This document shows, one piece after another, positions 44,204 through 56,106 of a DNA stretch of 64,000 nt. Each line of letters begins with the position of its first letter. Positions within the stretch are counted from its first letter, which is position 1. The DNA comes from Tethya wilhelma (Eukaryota > Porifera > Demospongiae > Tethyida > Tethyidae). The position numbers were made by a program, and so were the translations under genes. The stretch is from NCBI GenBank assembly GCA_964030475.1, contig CAXIPT010000007.1, positions 1 through 64,000 on the forward strand, written 5' to 3'. Below the pieces are notes generated by a model. It did no database searches. It was not told the DNA's origin and worked only from the letters and a program-made list of their open reading frames with translations.

Positions 44204-47200
44204 AGAAAACAGTCATGATCTGTTCCTAAAAATGATGTCTCTGTTGTGATAATTATAACTGCCGAGTGCCCCAGCACAAGGCATGTATTATTAATTAATT
44301 GTACAGGGCCAAAAATTCTGAAAGTAGCAGCCAATTAAGTGTCATAACACCGGATGAAAATGGTGCTAGTTTGGTAATAATTGTTCCAGTTATCATTTGA
44401 ATTTGATGACATTTTCCGATCAATGCCACTGAACACATGCAGGCAAGTGCTAAAGAGAACTCCAGCCACGGAGTACTCACTGGTTGAGTTATCTAGCTAA
44501 CACCAGAAGAGGTGGGAGTTACTAGCCTGCTTGCTGTATTCATAGATATTATACACTATGCTGTATTGCAGAATGATGATGTTACCTGTTTATATTATCA
44601 CCATACAAACAATTGCACATACTCAAAGATATGGTACAGGGTCTCCATCAACACATGGGCAGTACTAGTGGCGATTAAGAAATAAGTCAAGTTATAAAAA
44701 TAGCTAATCCTGAAATTACGTAACCCAAGGACACTTTAGAACAGTGGTCTGCGCGAGAAGTCTTCAACCTACAGGTCCGAGGTCGGGGATTTGCAACTGA
44801 CGTTTTTTTTCCTTCTCTTCTTTATCAATATTAAATCAATTATTATAGATTATTAAAGTATAAAGATGAAAGAAGCCTCATTGTTTCACAGCCAGCACAT
44901 GTGGCACAGTGGTTAAGGCGTTACACCAAGAGCGCCCACTGTAACCAGGTGTGCGGGTTCGAGTCATCCTGCGGGAGCTCTGACTCACCTCAGCCTACAT
45001 GCCTGTATATGGCATGGCCCGAAAGGGGGGACCAGTGTACCGAAGGCTGTTGGTCACTGGGTCGGGATGATGAGAACCTGCCACCTGCTGAATGTGGGAT
45101 GTCTTGGAAGCTAAGACTGAGTGGCTTCCTCTGTGCTGGCCTTTTTTTTTTCCTCTTTTCCCTTTTTCTTTTCTTTTATTTGCTAGCTAATTGGCTGTTT
45201 TCAAGAGTTCTTTTATTGACCTCATTTTTTTTACTCTTCAAATTGATTGTTTGTAAAATTATTGCTATTAGCAAGACATTCTAGTGCTCTCTAGCCACTG
45301 AGTGCTCACTGGTTGTGTTATCTAGCTAACACCAGAAGAGGCGAGAGTTACTAGCCTGCTCGCTGTATATTGCAGAATGATCACGATTACCAGTAATCAG
45401 CTACACAAATCAATGAATATACCACAATCAGAGTCAGATTAATTCCAGCTCACTTAGCTGCTACCAATACTGCTTTTGAATGTACATAAATCTGTGCGAG
45501 GCAATTTCCCTGCAATCTGCATACTGGGTTGGTGAACAAGAATATAATTTAATAATGACTAATACCCAAAGAGAAACTCACTTACGAAAGTGCATTGTAC
45601 CACTGGTTTCTAGAAAAAGATAGTGGACGCATGTATATAGTAACTCTGCTTTTCTTTTGCACAAGTGGCAGTTTATTTTTTCCAAAATGTGTGCAAAAAA
45701 ATCAGGGAAATGGCCTTACAACAGCTGTCGTACTGGCTGCTATTGCTGCTGTAATATCTCTTGCAACATAAGAGCTGACTGACTGCAATGGCATATCAGT
45801 GCAGCTGCGATGATGTCATACCTTGGTGGTCTGTGTCTTGATGTACCAGAGTGGTGGCTCCAGGCAGCCCTGGGGCAGGAGGCTGTTCTCGAGGCTCTCC
45901 AGAAAGAGGAACAGCGAGGGCTGGTGGGGAAAGAGGATCGGGGGGTACGCTATACCATCGTAGCCAATCAGAATCAGCTCAGCAGAACAACCTACAATAA
46001 TGCATGATGTAATAATGACATCATAATCCAACAATCCAACGAGGGGTGCCACTAACCTGGACTCCTGTGGCAGTGGAGGTGAGCAATGGAGTGAGTGATG
46101 TCCACTGAGAGCACATGTTTCCAGAGAGAGCTGTGGGCAACAATGGTGGTGGAATGTCATGTTGATTGTTGAATGTAATTCAATATCAGTGGCCATTCCT
46201 TGGAAGTCAGCTACAATTATACTGATAGCTTCTGGGAAGTTTACTACTTGATGAGTGGCAGAACTAATCTAGTAAATAAACAGATATAGATGGCTTACCT
46301 CTGAGAATTGGCAGCATCTTGTAAGAGAGAGTTGGGAATCCACTTTAGAATGAGGCTATCATCAACACTGAGTAGAGTTAGGTAGCCCAGCAGTGGAGCT
46401 GAGAGCTCAGCCTGGAAGGAGAGAGAGAGAGAGAGATATGGTGTATGTGACAGGATGAGCTGACAGCTGGACTCACTGGTTTCACCATGATGCTGTTCTT
46501 GCCAAAGAGACATGTTGAGGCTGAGCTCTGGTACAGAGATCTGACGTGGTCCCAGGCTGCTTCCGTCGGCACATTCACCTCCTCCTACAGCAGGGGAGCG
46601 CTGTGGTCAGTTGCCATGGCAACACACATGCACAAGAGAGCTAACATACCTGCTGATTTAGCGATAAGGACAGCACTCTGAAACAGAGAGTGAGTGAGAG
46701 AGAGAGAGAGAGAGAGATCACAATGGTGTGTGGTACTAGCAACTGGAACTCACTGGTTGTGCCTCTGGACTATCTCTGCAGGGGATGGGCTGGTCAGAGA
46801 GGCATCGTGGATCTTCAATCTACTGAACCTGATTGCACACGGACCATCTGTTGGAGACAAAGAGAAGAGCACCATTAACATGTCCAATAACACGGAATGG
46901 TGCTGTCTGAATACAGTAATGCTACTGTAACTAAATATGTCCACTGACACAGGAACACACACACAAACACACAGCCTTTAAAGGCACACACAGGAAGCAC
47001 TAGAGCTGCTCATTAATTGGAGGGTCTTACCTATGAGAAATTGGAATATCTCTCCATATACTGGATGACAGAGCACAGAGTGATCTGTGTAGAATTGCCT
47101 GAGACAAGAGATCACATCACCTCAAAGCACCATCACTGTCAGCCATGACTTACTTTCTGTTCTTCATTAGTTGCTCAACTATCCCCTGTAGCTTGCTCTC

Positions 47201-48067
47201 CACTAGAGCTGCTCTGATCCAAAGGACCTTCCTGTCGGCAGGAGAGCTGCTCCCGACCAGCACATAGTCCTCTCTGGCACCCTCTCTCTCTCCATAGCAC
47301 TTGTTGTAGAGCTGGAGGGCCTCAGGGCAATGGCTCTTACCCAACTCCTGCAATATTCTGCCCGATGGAGTGAGTGACCTCATCTTTGTGTTGCTATAGC
47401 GACGCTTAACTCCATACGACAGTATATCTTCAACTGAAACTGTAGATCACATGACAGTCATGTGACAACACCAGTATTAGGTCACATGACTTACCACAGA
47501 AAGAGATGAAGCTGGGATGGGTCCAATGGACCTTACGTTGTGTCGCAGTGAACTCCACGAGTTGCTTGGACTGAAAGAGAGAGAGAGAGAGAGGACAGTC
47601 ATTGCAAGAGGTGGTTAAAATAGCGCTAGTCCAAGGTGAGATAGGAAGAGGGCGATGAAAGTGTCAGCACCTCACACACTCACTCTGGAGCTGCCACTAA
47701 TGCTATTGTTATGGTCGATATCTAGGCTACAATCAGAATATATTGTACAAGGGTTTCTACCCACAAATGACTACACACACACCATACATCCAATACTATT
47801 TATAGGAATATTGATAATTTGTTCATATTGTGCAGTACCACGTACGTACACAAAACTATGGGTAGCAACCACTCATGTATTTATTGGTGTGCAGCTGGAT
47901 CAGCGTCACTAGCTAGTGTGATGGCCTCACCTCGTGCTTGCATCTCTCCACCAGACTCACACACATCTTATCATGGCTGCTTCTCTTCACACTGGAGGAG
48001 AGTTCAACATAATTCATAGCTAACACTCATAAATATTCAACCACACAAAATTAATTTCTAACCTCAT
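40754..48067 (-). CDS. SGSM1: Small G protein signalling modulator: RUN and TBC RabGAP
   Basis: SGSM proteins bind Rab and Rap GTPases through an N-terminal RUN/Rab-binding part and stimulate GTP hydrolysis through a C-terminal TBC domain. The likely start is the ATG at 48067. The RUN region has VHWTHPSFISFC and LTPSGRILQELGKSHCPEAL. The PH-like Rab-interaction region has LGYLTLLSVDDSLILKWIPN and GYDGIAYPPILFPHQPSLFL. The TBC domain is split by an acidic insert, as in SGSM1/2. It has GVEHDIRKEVWPFLLGVFPL, the arginine finger IDKDIPRCDRDYWYF and the glutamine finger EGYSQGMCDLLAPLLVVMGD. The end is QQDITDLQAALIKKDS. The exon at about 42930-42580 is partly repeated at 44134-43785 by a contig join. 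Confidence 0.9.
43132..43783. repeat. Intronic segment repeated at 44751-45402 (SGSM haplotype duplication)
   Basis: The two 652-bp segments look identical, including the poly-pyrimidine tract. With the exon-bearing repeat 42582-43131 / 43785-44342 they bracket the N at 43783. The second copy carries 408 bp (44343-44750) that the first lacks, an allelic insertion or deletion if these are haplotypes. Confidence 0.85.
43276..43560 (+). mobile_element. tRNA-derived SINE-like element, copy 1
   Basis: A Pol III-type A box TGGCACAGTGG (43283-43293, then TTAAGGCG) and B box GGTTCGAGTC (43337-43346) lie 53 bp apart start to start, as in class II tRNAs (Leu/Ser). They are followed by an unrelated body and a long T/C-rich 3' tail. 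Full tRNA folding is not preserved, so this is a SINE-like copy rather than a tRNA gene. Confidence 0.6.
44895..45179 (+). mobile_element. tRNA-derived SINE-like element, copy 2 (haplotype copy)
   Basis: Same sequence as 43276-43560, with the A box starting at 44902. Its identity to copy 1 extends far beyond the element, so it reflects segment duplication in the assembly, not a second insertion. Confidence 0.6.
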
Positions 48068-48559
48068 GTTGCCTGGGAGTGATATTTAGTCTTGAACTAG
48101 TGAAGTTTGACCTTCAGAGAGATGTCTTCAAAGATCGCTCCTTCTTCTGCAAGGCGCACATACAGAGATCTGTGAAGGTTTAGAGTTGAGTGTCACATAC
48201 CGGAAATCAGTACAACATTAATTAGGTAATAAATGGAATGTTGTTTGTATTCGTTTCCTACATTAGCTTCCGCCTAATTTCTCGGTAGGACAGGACACTG
48301 AACTGAACCTTCGCAGACCAAGAGACACAAACAGCCGCTTTCTTCTCTGACAGATAAACTTTAAACACGTTCAACAGGTGAGCTGATATGTAGCTGACAT
48401 TGGTGGGCACAATTCACGCTGTTTTTGTTACAAGGTTAAGATCTGTATTTGAAACAGTGTTTGCTAGTTTGTAGATCCCCAAATGAAAAGGCCTTGTCTG
48501 TTCGCACACACACCGACAACCAGGTGGCGCACTGACTGGTCTGTGTACCGTGTGTAGCC
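48068..48559. promoter_or_regulatory. Divergent upstream region of SGSM (-) and the carboxypeptidase (+)
   Basis: 492 bp lie between the two start codons. The right half may include an untranslated exon or leader of the carboxypeptidase. No recognised core motif is clear. Confidence 0.35.
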
Positions 48560-50257
48560 ATGGTGCTCCTCAACTCCCTAGCAGCAGCTGTGATACTAGT
48601 GACTGTGTTCATCTCTGCTGAGTCGGCTGCCGTCAGCAAACCTCCTTCGGTCCACTTCAATCACCATGGCAATGAGGACATGTACAATGTGATGTCGTCG
48701 TATGCGGAGTACTACCCTGCCATCACCCACCTCTACTCCATTGGTCAGTCGGAGGAGGGCCGGGAGCTGATGGTCCTCATTATCTCCGATAACCCCACCC
48801 AGCACGAGCCGGGCGAGCCCGAGTTCAAGTACGTGGGAAACATGCACGGAAATGAAGTCACTGGACGAGAGACGCTCTTGCACCTCATAGATTACCTCTG
48901 TAGTCGCTATGGCAACGACGCCAGTGTGACCCAGCTCGTTCATTCCACTCGTATTCACCTGATGCCTTCCATGAACCCCGACGGTTACCTCAGGGCACAC
49001 GAGGGGGACGCACAGGGGGTCCAGGGACGAGTTAATGCTCATAGAGTCGATTTAAACAGGGACTTCCCCGATCCTAACCGCAAGACCCACCACCAGCACC
49101 TAGCTGCCGAGACTAAAGCTGTTATGAAATGGCTGACCCAGTACCCATTTGTTCTCTCTGCCAACATCCACAATGGAGCGCTGGTAGCTAACTACCCCTA
49201 TGACAGCAACAAGCATGGTACCAGCGTCTACACAGCCTCTCCTGATGACGATATCTTCAGGCAGGTCGCTCTAGCCTACTCCAAGGCCCACCCAACCATG
49301 CATCTTGGTAAGCCATGCTCTGGGGACAGCTATGGGTTTAAAGATGGCATCACCAACGGAGCGGTTTGGTACAGCGTCGTGGGAGGTATGCAGGACTACA
49401 ACTACCTCAATACCAACTGCTTTGAGATCACCATTGAACAGGGCTGCTTCAAGTTCCCCTGGGCCAGCCACCTCGAGAGCATCTGGAATGAAAACAGAGA
49501 CGCTTTGCTTGCCTTCATGAGGCAGGTCCACAACGGAGTGAAGGGGTTTGTGAGGAACACAGCAGGAGAGGCTGTCAGCGGGGCTGAGGTAATGGTTGCT
49601 GGCCGAGAGCACTCTGTGAAGACGGTCAAAGATGGGGACTACTGGAGACTGTTGGTGCCAGGGGCGTACGATGTTACAGTCTCTGCCACTGGCTACCAGT
49701 CCGTGACAAGTCATGTGACCGTCCCCTTGCAAGGAGGGGTTGTAATGAACGTCACCTTGCTAAGAGAAGGGGAGAAGAAACCAAGAATCAGTGAAGTGAC
49801 TCCGCCCACTAGTTCGCAAGGATCAACCACACGTACAAATCAAGAATTGACCACACCCACTTCCAATAGTACTGTCGTATCAAATACTAACGTTAGCAAA
49901 GGTCAAGAGGTTGTTGACGAAGCAGTGGCCACAGAGGCGGGGTTCTCCATTGAGATAGCGGGAGTGGACAGCAATGGCGAGGCTCACACTACCAGCGCTC
50001 GCTCCGTGATCGTAGCCAGTGTGTGGCTGCTGGTCATCATCTGTGTCCTGGTGGTGGCCATCTTGGTCCTCATGGCCAGCATCTTCTGGCAGATGAGGAA
50101 AGGACGACCTTCGAGGAAGGGATTCGCCCCCGTGCCCCTGGATGATGATGACCTAATTAAGAAACAGGAACGAGGTTACTTCACTAACGGACGTGATCTG
50201 TCGTCGGACGAGGAGGAGGTCGTGGGGGACTTCACGGGAGAGAACTTCAGATCTTGA
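48560..50257 (+). CDS. Membrane-anchored metallocarboxypeptidase, M14B (CPD/CPM/CPE type)
   Basis: One uninterrupted 565-residue reading frame, unusual among the intron-rich neighbours. A signal peptide (about 1-23) leads into the zinc carboxypeptidase domain: His96 and Glu99 in GNMHGNEVTGRE, His204 in ANIHNGAL, LNRDFPDP, GGMQDYNYLNTNC, and the catalytic glutamate (about 293) in EITIEQGCFKFP. A transthyretin-like domain follows (VKGFVRNTAGEAVSGAEVMV). Then come a Ser/Thr-rich stem, a membrane segment (VWLLVIICVLVVAILVLMA) and an acidic cytoplasmic tail. It should remove C-terminal Lys/Arg from peptides in the secretory path or at the surface. It resembles one repeat of CPD with its anchor. 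Lack of introns suggests possible retroposition. Confidence 0.93.
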   Translation: MVLLNSLAAAVILVTVFISAESAAVSKPPSVHFNHHGNEDMYNVMSSYAEYYPAITHLYSIGQSEEGRELMVLIISDNPTQHEPGEPEFKYVGNMHGNEVTGRETLLHLIDYLCSRYGNDASVTQLVHSTRIHLMPSMNPDGYLRAHEGDAQGVQGRVNAHRVDLNRDFPDPNRKTHHQHLAAETKAVMKWLTQYPFVLSANIHNGALVANYPYDSNKHGTSVYTASPDDDIFRQVALAYSKAHPTMHLGKPCSGDSYGFKDGITNGAVWYSVVGGMQDYNYLNTNCFEITIEQGCFKFPWASHLESIWNENRDALLAFMRQVHNGVKGFVRNTAGEAVSGAEVMVAGREHSVKTVKDGDYWRLLVPGAYDVTVSATGYQSVTSHVTVPLQGGVVMNVTLLREGEKKPRISEVTPPTSSQGSTTRTNQELTTPTSNSTVVSNTNVSKGQEVVDEAVATEAGFSIEIAGVDSNGEAHTTSARSVIVASVWLLVIICVLVVAILVLMASIFWQMRKGRPSRKGFAPVPLDDDDLIKKQERGYFTNGRDLSSDEEEVVGDFTGENFRS

Positions 50258-50485
50258 GTATTATAGAATCATGTGTTTCAATTGTGGTGTGCTTTAATTA
50301 GAAAGTTTTGTACATATGTATTGTTTCATCATCAACATGTGATCAGATAAGAAGTATTTTCAAAACATTGTTAACTTGAAATGAGGCGTATACATAACAA
50401 TTAAGATGTGTATAATATACTGGAAATTATGAACGTGCAATAAACAATTGACTAAAATGATGCAGACAGTTAATTCGTTGACTAG

Positions 50486-53400
50486 CTATTGTTCTGGTGT
50501 GGTGCCACTGCTGGTGGGAGCTGGAGTGCTGTCACTCAGTTCTACCGTCTGTGAAATGTCCTCTATCTCGGCGGTTGTCTCCATCTGGTCCTTGTCCCCC
50601 CCACTGCTCCCCCCGTCCATCTCTTGGGGAGAGCTTTGTTCACTCACCTCCACCTCCCCCTGGATGACCTCTGACCCCATCTCAGAGGAAGAGGTCTGGC
50701 TTTGAAAGGGCGCCACCAGCACCTCAGTTGGAGAGGATATCCCGCCACTTGTGCTGTCGTGGCGACGAGTGGGTGTGGTCTTTTGCTTGTCTCCGCCCCC
50801 TTCTGATAGCAGTGACGAGACAGCTTGAAGGAAATTAATATCGGACGGTATTTGTATGGTTTCAGAGGATATTGTCCCAGTGGATGTTGCCGTGGTGAAC
50901 TGTACGCTGGAGGGCTCCGACGTGAGACCAGGCAGGACCCCCGTGTCCCCTGACATGCCTGCGTACTGCACCGTCATGATGGAGTCGTTGGGGTTGGTGG
51001 TGGAGAGGGTGGAGCTGGACGTGTCCATGCCCACGCTCTTCTTCCAGTAGTAGAGGGTGCCGGGACTGATGCCAAACTTCTGAGAGGCTTCTCTCACAGA
51101 GTGGTCCAGGGCGTACTGAAGGATGAGCAGCTTCTCTTGAGGGGTGCACCGAGGCTTGGCGGCGTGTCCTTCTGACGATATGACATCATACTCCATACCC
51201 ACATTCTCAATATCCACCTCGTTGGTGACCTCTAACGACAGGGGTTCGACCCTCACACTCTCGGCGGCGGGGGGCATGCTCTGCTCCCCCTTGCCCCCAC
51301 TGGTCTCCACCACCTCTCCCCCGTCGACAATGAACTGGAAGTTGTGATTGTCGTAAGTGACCACCTCGGCCGGGTCGCCCCCGCTGGCCTCGGGGGGAGC
51401 AGTGCCACTGGGAGGAGGAATGGCCTCCATGGGGTCCACCATCTCTGCACTGGCCTGGCTGCCCTCCTCACCGCCACCCACACTCGGCAGCTCTCCCTCG
51501 GCCTGAAGGGCCTTTCTCCAGTTCTGAATGGTCTTCCCGGTGATACCGTAGCGCTGAGAGGCCTCCTTTAGGGAGTTGGTCTCGGCAAATTTGATGATGT
51601 ATTTCTTTTGCATTGGTGTGTATTTCGGCTGGTGTAGTTTCAGCTCCACCCTCCACCTCCAGACGGTGGGTGCAGCCACCCCGTACTTCAAGGCAGCCTT
51701 CTGGAGGGTGGTGGCGTTGGCGTATCTCACCACCTCCTCCTTCTCCTCCGTCGTGAACTCACGAGCAGGCTTGCCAAAGTAGGTACTCCCCGATGATGAG
51801 ATCGACTCCTGGGATGACGACCCCTCAAGCTTATTAGGTGGTGTTGCTATGGTAATGGGGGTAGTGGGCGTGGCAGCCTGCTGTGCAGCTGCTTGTTGTT
51901 GTTGCTGCTGTTGGACGACTTGCATCGCCGTCTGGAGAGCAGCCTGGATGGTCTGTGAGGAGGCCTCGCTTCCCTCAGCAGAGGCCTGGTTGGAGAGAGC
52001 AAGGAGAGCCTCACACAGGTTGCCAGTGCTGGGGGAGACAGAGAGATCAGCCACTGGTTCCATGGAATGGATCTTCTTTGGTGTGTTGAGGTAGCTGCTC
52101 TCCTCTGCTGGTGTATTGCTGCTCCTCTTCCTGGTAGCCCCCTCCACCACAGAGGACGTGGGTTTAGGATCCAACAGGAGGTTGTGACGATGGAGGAACT
52201 TGAAGGCCCAGCCCAGAGTGGCCACAAACACGGGGTTCTGCTCCACCACAAGATCCTCAGCCTTCTTGCAGAGAAACTGCACGCCCAGGCTGCCATTCTC
52301 TTCCACCTGTTCCTTGACCCATTTGATGAGCTGCTCTTCAATTTCATCAGAGTATGGCTTGTCCCCCCCTCCTCCGATGATGTCATTGCTGATGACCTCC
52401 TCTGTCTGCACGGGGGCGGGGACGTCCTCCACCATTGTGGTGGTGCTGGTGCTCTGTGGGCTGTCTCTCTCGGGCACACTGGAGCCTCCTGGCCTCTGGG
52501 TCCACATGGTGGTCAGCTGGAGGTTGTGCCGCTGAAGGAACTTCTGCTGCCAGCCACTGGAAGCTGTGAAGTTGATGTTCTCCTGACTGATGACGGCAGT
52601 GGCATGTTTGGCAAGGTCGTTGGGGGTCACTTGGATCCCCAGCTGTTGTTGAGAGCGGACCCAATCGGCAATGGCCTCGTCCTTGTCTCTGGAGTAGCTC
52701 AACGGCCTCCCCTGACCGGACACGTTGGCTCTCTTCTTGTTGCTGGAGAGAGCCTCCAATTCAGCTCCTTTCTGCTGCACCAGTTTCGTCCATCCTGCGT
52801 ATGTAGAGTTGGCAATGCCCAGCATCCTGCAGACATGGTGGGCTGCCAGGTTGTGCTCCTTCATCAGTCGCACCACCTCCAGTTTCTCCGCCAGGGTGTG
52901 CCGGGTGCGGACCTTGTTCCGTCTGATCTTGGGCATCACTTTGACCTCTGACCCCCTATCACCAGTGTGCTGTTTCTTGGCATCAGTGTCCTCCATTGCA
53001 GCTGCTGAGCTCTGGGAGGCCTCACTCCACCCCTGCTCACTGAGAGTCGAGGCTATAGCAGTGGCCAGTACCTCGGGGGTGATGACGGGAGCCCCTGCCG
53101 TCTGCAGCTGTGCCTCCTCCCCCGACACCTCCTCACTGTCCTCCTCCTTGTCCTTGCTCTGACCGTCAGAGGAGATCTTACGAGGGGTGCTGCCTTTCCT
53201 TGTCTTCTTCTTCTTGTTGATGTTCAGATCGAGGTTGTGACGAAGGAGGAATGGCGTCACCCAACCAACAGAGGCATTGAAGTTAGGGTTCTCTGTCGAT
53301 ATCAGCTTCTTGGCGTAGGCTCTCAGAGAGGCAAATGTGACTTTCTTCCCAGCAGCTTGCTGTTCCTGCACCCAGTTGGCTAGTGCAATGTCCGTCTCTT

Positions 53401-55670
53401 TGGTGTAAGACAGCGGTCTGCTCGCCTGTGTCACCATCTCTGTCTGCTGCTGCTGCTGATGCTNGACTGATGATGGCAGTGGCATGTTTGGCAAGGTCGT
53501 TGGGGGTCACTTGGATCCCCAGCTGTTGTTGAGAGCGGACCCAATCGGCAATGGCCTCGTCCTTGTCTCTGGAGTAGCTCAACGGCCTCCCCTGACCGGA
53601 CACGTTGGCTCTCTTCTTGTTGCTGGAGAGAGCCTCCAATTCAGCTCCTTTCTGCTGCACCAGTTTCGTCCATCCTGCGTATGTAGAGTTGGCAATGCCC
53701 AGCATCCTGCAGACATGGTGGGCTGCCAGGTTGTGCTCCTTCATCAGTCGCACCACCTCCAGTTTCTCCGCCAGGGTGTGCCGGGTGCGGACCTTGTTCC
53801 GTCTGATCTTGGGCATCACTTTGACCTCTGACCCCCTATCACCAGTGTGCTGTTTCTTGGCATCAGTGTCCTCCATTGCAGCTGCTGAGCTCTGGGAGGC
53901 CTCACTCCACCCCTGCTCACTGAGAGTCGAGGCTATAGCAGTGGCCAGTACCTCGGGGGTGATGACGGGAGCCCCTGCCGTCTGCAGCTGTGCCTCCTCC
54001 CCCGACACCTCCTCACTGTCCTCCTCCTTGTCCTTGCTCTGACCGTCAGAGGAGATCTTACGAGGGGTGCTGCCTTTCCTTGTCTTCTTCTTCTTGTTGA
54101 TGTTCAGATCGAGGTTGTGACGAAGGAGGAATGGCGTCACCCAACCAACAGAGGCATTGAAGTTAGGGTTCTCTGTCGATATCAGCTTCTTGGCGTAGGC
54201 TCTCAGAGAGGCAAATGTGACTTTCTTCCCAGCAGCTTGCTGTTCCTGCACCCAGTTGGCTAGTGCAATGTCCGTCTCTTTGGTGTAAGACAGCGGTCTG
54301 CTCGCCTGTGTCACCATCTCTGTCTGCTGCTGCTGCTGATGCTCACTGGCAGCTGGTAGTGACGGCAGGGGGGTCTGGGTGTTGGGGTTCACCTGAGTGG
54401 CAGCTGGTCCACTCAGGCCCGATCCAAATCCCTCGCTCCCTCCCCCCAGGCCGAGGTAGATGTTCCCCGAGGGTGACTCCAGGCCGTGGGTGATGAGAGC
54501 CACGTGCCCCTCTCCTCCCTGTTCCGCCAGCTGCTGGGCGTTGCTCAGTAGGTCCACTAACGACACGGATTCTGTGGTGAGCTCGGAGAGAGAGCTCTGG
54601 AGGGCGGCCGCCTGGGCCGGGCTCAGGATCACCGAGTCAATGTTCTCTCCAGTCAACAGTGCCAAGGCCGTCTTCATCGTATCGTCTACTGTCGTATCCA
54701 TGGCGACAGATGTGTCAGGGTAGATGCTGGTCGAGGTGGTGGGTGTGATCTCGGCTGCAGGATGGAGACCAGCCTCCGACACGGACACAGGGGCGCTCAA
54801 CGACGAGGTGTTGGCATAAGAGGAAGTGGGTGTGGTCACATCGATGGGACTCTGGAGAGCTATTTTATGTCTGAAGAGGAAGTTCTGTGCCCAACTAGCA
54901 GAGCCTGTGAAGCTCGGGTTCTCCTTGACAATGACCTCCTTGGCGTACCTCCTCAGCTCAGAGTTGCTCATGCTCTGTCCCTCACTGAGTCGACTTCGAA
55001 CATAGTCCGCAATGGCCTTGTCCGTTTCAGAGGAATAGGTCAAAGGTCGTCCACGCCCATCGGAAGAAGGAGAGGATGAGAATGCTGGGGGCGTGTCTCC
55101 CTTCTTGGTGGGCTGGGAGCCGAGGTCGATGGAGTGTCTGATGAGGAACCTCTGCACCCAGCCGCTGGAGGCAGTGAACGTCGGACTCTCCTCCTGGATG
55201 AGGGCCTTGGCGTAGCTGGAGATGGAGCTGACGGTGACCCTCTCACCCTTCCTCATCTGCTGCCTCACGTGAGCAGCAATGGCGTCGTCTTTCTCCGTGG
55301 AATAAGTCAGCTTGCGACCTTGACCAGGGACGTTGAACTTTGGCAGCATGCTAGCAGTCTCAGGCGAGGTCTTCATCCATTTCTTGATGGTGCTAGCTGG
55401 GACCTTGAACCGTGAGGAGGCCTGGCTGATGGAGTACTGCTCAGCAAACTTCACAATAATATCCCTCTTCTCTGATTCTCCAGGCTCTGCCATCACCATG
55501 GAAATGGACTTTGAACCCTCTAGTTCGTCATCGACTACAATGTCCTCCCCCTGACTAACGACAGGGTTGATTGTGTACTCCACCGTTTCCATGGCAACAT
55601 CGGACTGGGTGTTGGCTGCTTCACCATCAGCTGTGTTAGTGTCTGCAGGTTCACCACTGGGAGGTGCACT

Positions 55671-55715
<45 letters not shown>

Positions 55716-55887
55716 ACCTATCAGTCACTAATGGTGGTACATGGTACAACATATGTAGTGCATTAAAGTACCTCTGTGTTGTCTGGATGGTGGTGTCGTC
55801 TATCTCCAGCGGGCTCTCAATGGGCTCACCCAGCACCTCCGTCAGCAACTCCTCCCCTGAAAACCCCTCCTTCAGCTCAGAACTCAT
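50486..55887 (-). CDS. Giant multi-helix-turn-helix protein (five CENP-B-like and five Psq-like domains)
   Basis: A short first exon (55887 to about 55770, MSSELKEGFSGEELLTEVLG) joins one huge exon ending at 50486. Merging the assembly repeat at the N (53464) gives about 1,475 residues. Psq-like HTHs lie near 55470 (FAEQYSISQASSRFKVPAST), 52870 (NLAAHHVCRMLGIANSTYAG), 51740, 51600 and 51130 (SVREASQKFGISPGTLYYWK). CENP-B-like HTHs lie near 55250, 55000, 54220, 52640 and 52280, each ending in a GWxxxFLxRHxx signature such as SSGWVQRFLIRHSIDL. Linkers are acidic or glutamine-rich. There is no DDE transposase core or BTB domain. A nuclear DNA-binding role derived from pogo-like transposases is inferred; targets are unknown. 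Confidence 0.85.
53465..54343. repeat. 879-bp coding segment duplicated at 52585-53463 across an N
   Basis: Both copies are exactly 879 bp and nearly identical, abutting the N at 53464. Read through, the N and junction break the frame (IIS then out-of-frame residues). Removing one copy restores one continuous frame. It is an assembly or haplotype artefact, not an internal protein repeat. Confidence 0.9.
55676..55711. repeat. (GA)n microsatellite at the acceptor of the multi-HTH gene
   Basis: On the coding (minus) strand this is a CT run leading to GTGCAG|TGCACCTCCC, so the repeat is the pyrimidine tract of the only intron. Confidence 0.85.
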
Positions 55888-56106
55888 CTTCTCTCACTGT
55901 AGCAACAAATTCAAGTTGTTAAATTATTGATTATAAAATTAATTTTATTATTATACTACCACTCACCACCAGTCAGAGGATTGAACAGATTTGCTTATTT
56001 CTCACTGTTTGTGACGAGTTCAAACTCGCAGCATCAGAATCCTCTCCCTCTGATGTGCAGCACGCACTGTAGGACAAGTTCGATCATAGCAACTCTCAAA
56101 GACAAA

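Noticed and set aside
43282..45284. Twin 127-residue protein-coding ORFs
   Set aside because: They overlap the tRNA-like A and B boxes and a T-rich tail, and are identical because the segment is repeated. This is SINE-like noncoding sequence.
52067..52951. Long plus-strand ORF opposite the HTH gene
   Set aside because: It is an antisense shadow of a long, GC-rich coding exon. Its composition is odd and it lacks a recognisable domain.
50486..55592. Two separate HTH genes split at 53464
   Set aside because: The split is produced by an exact 879-bp repeat around the N. Removing one copy gives one continuous reading frame.
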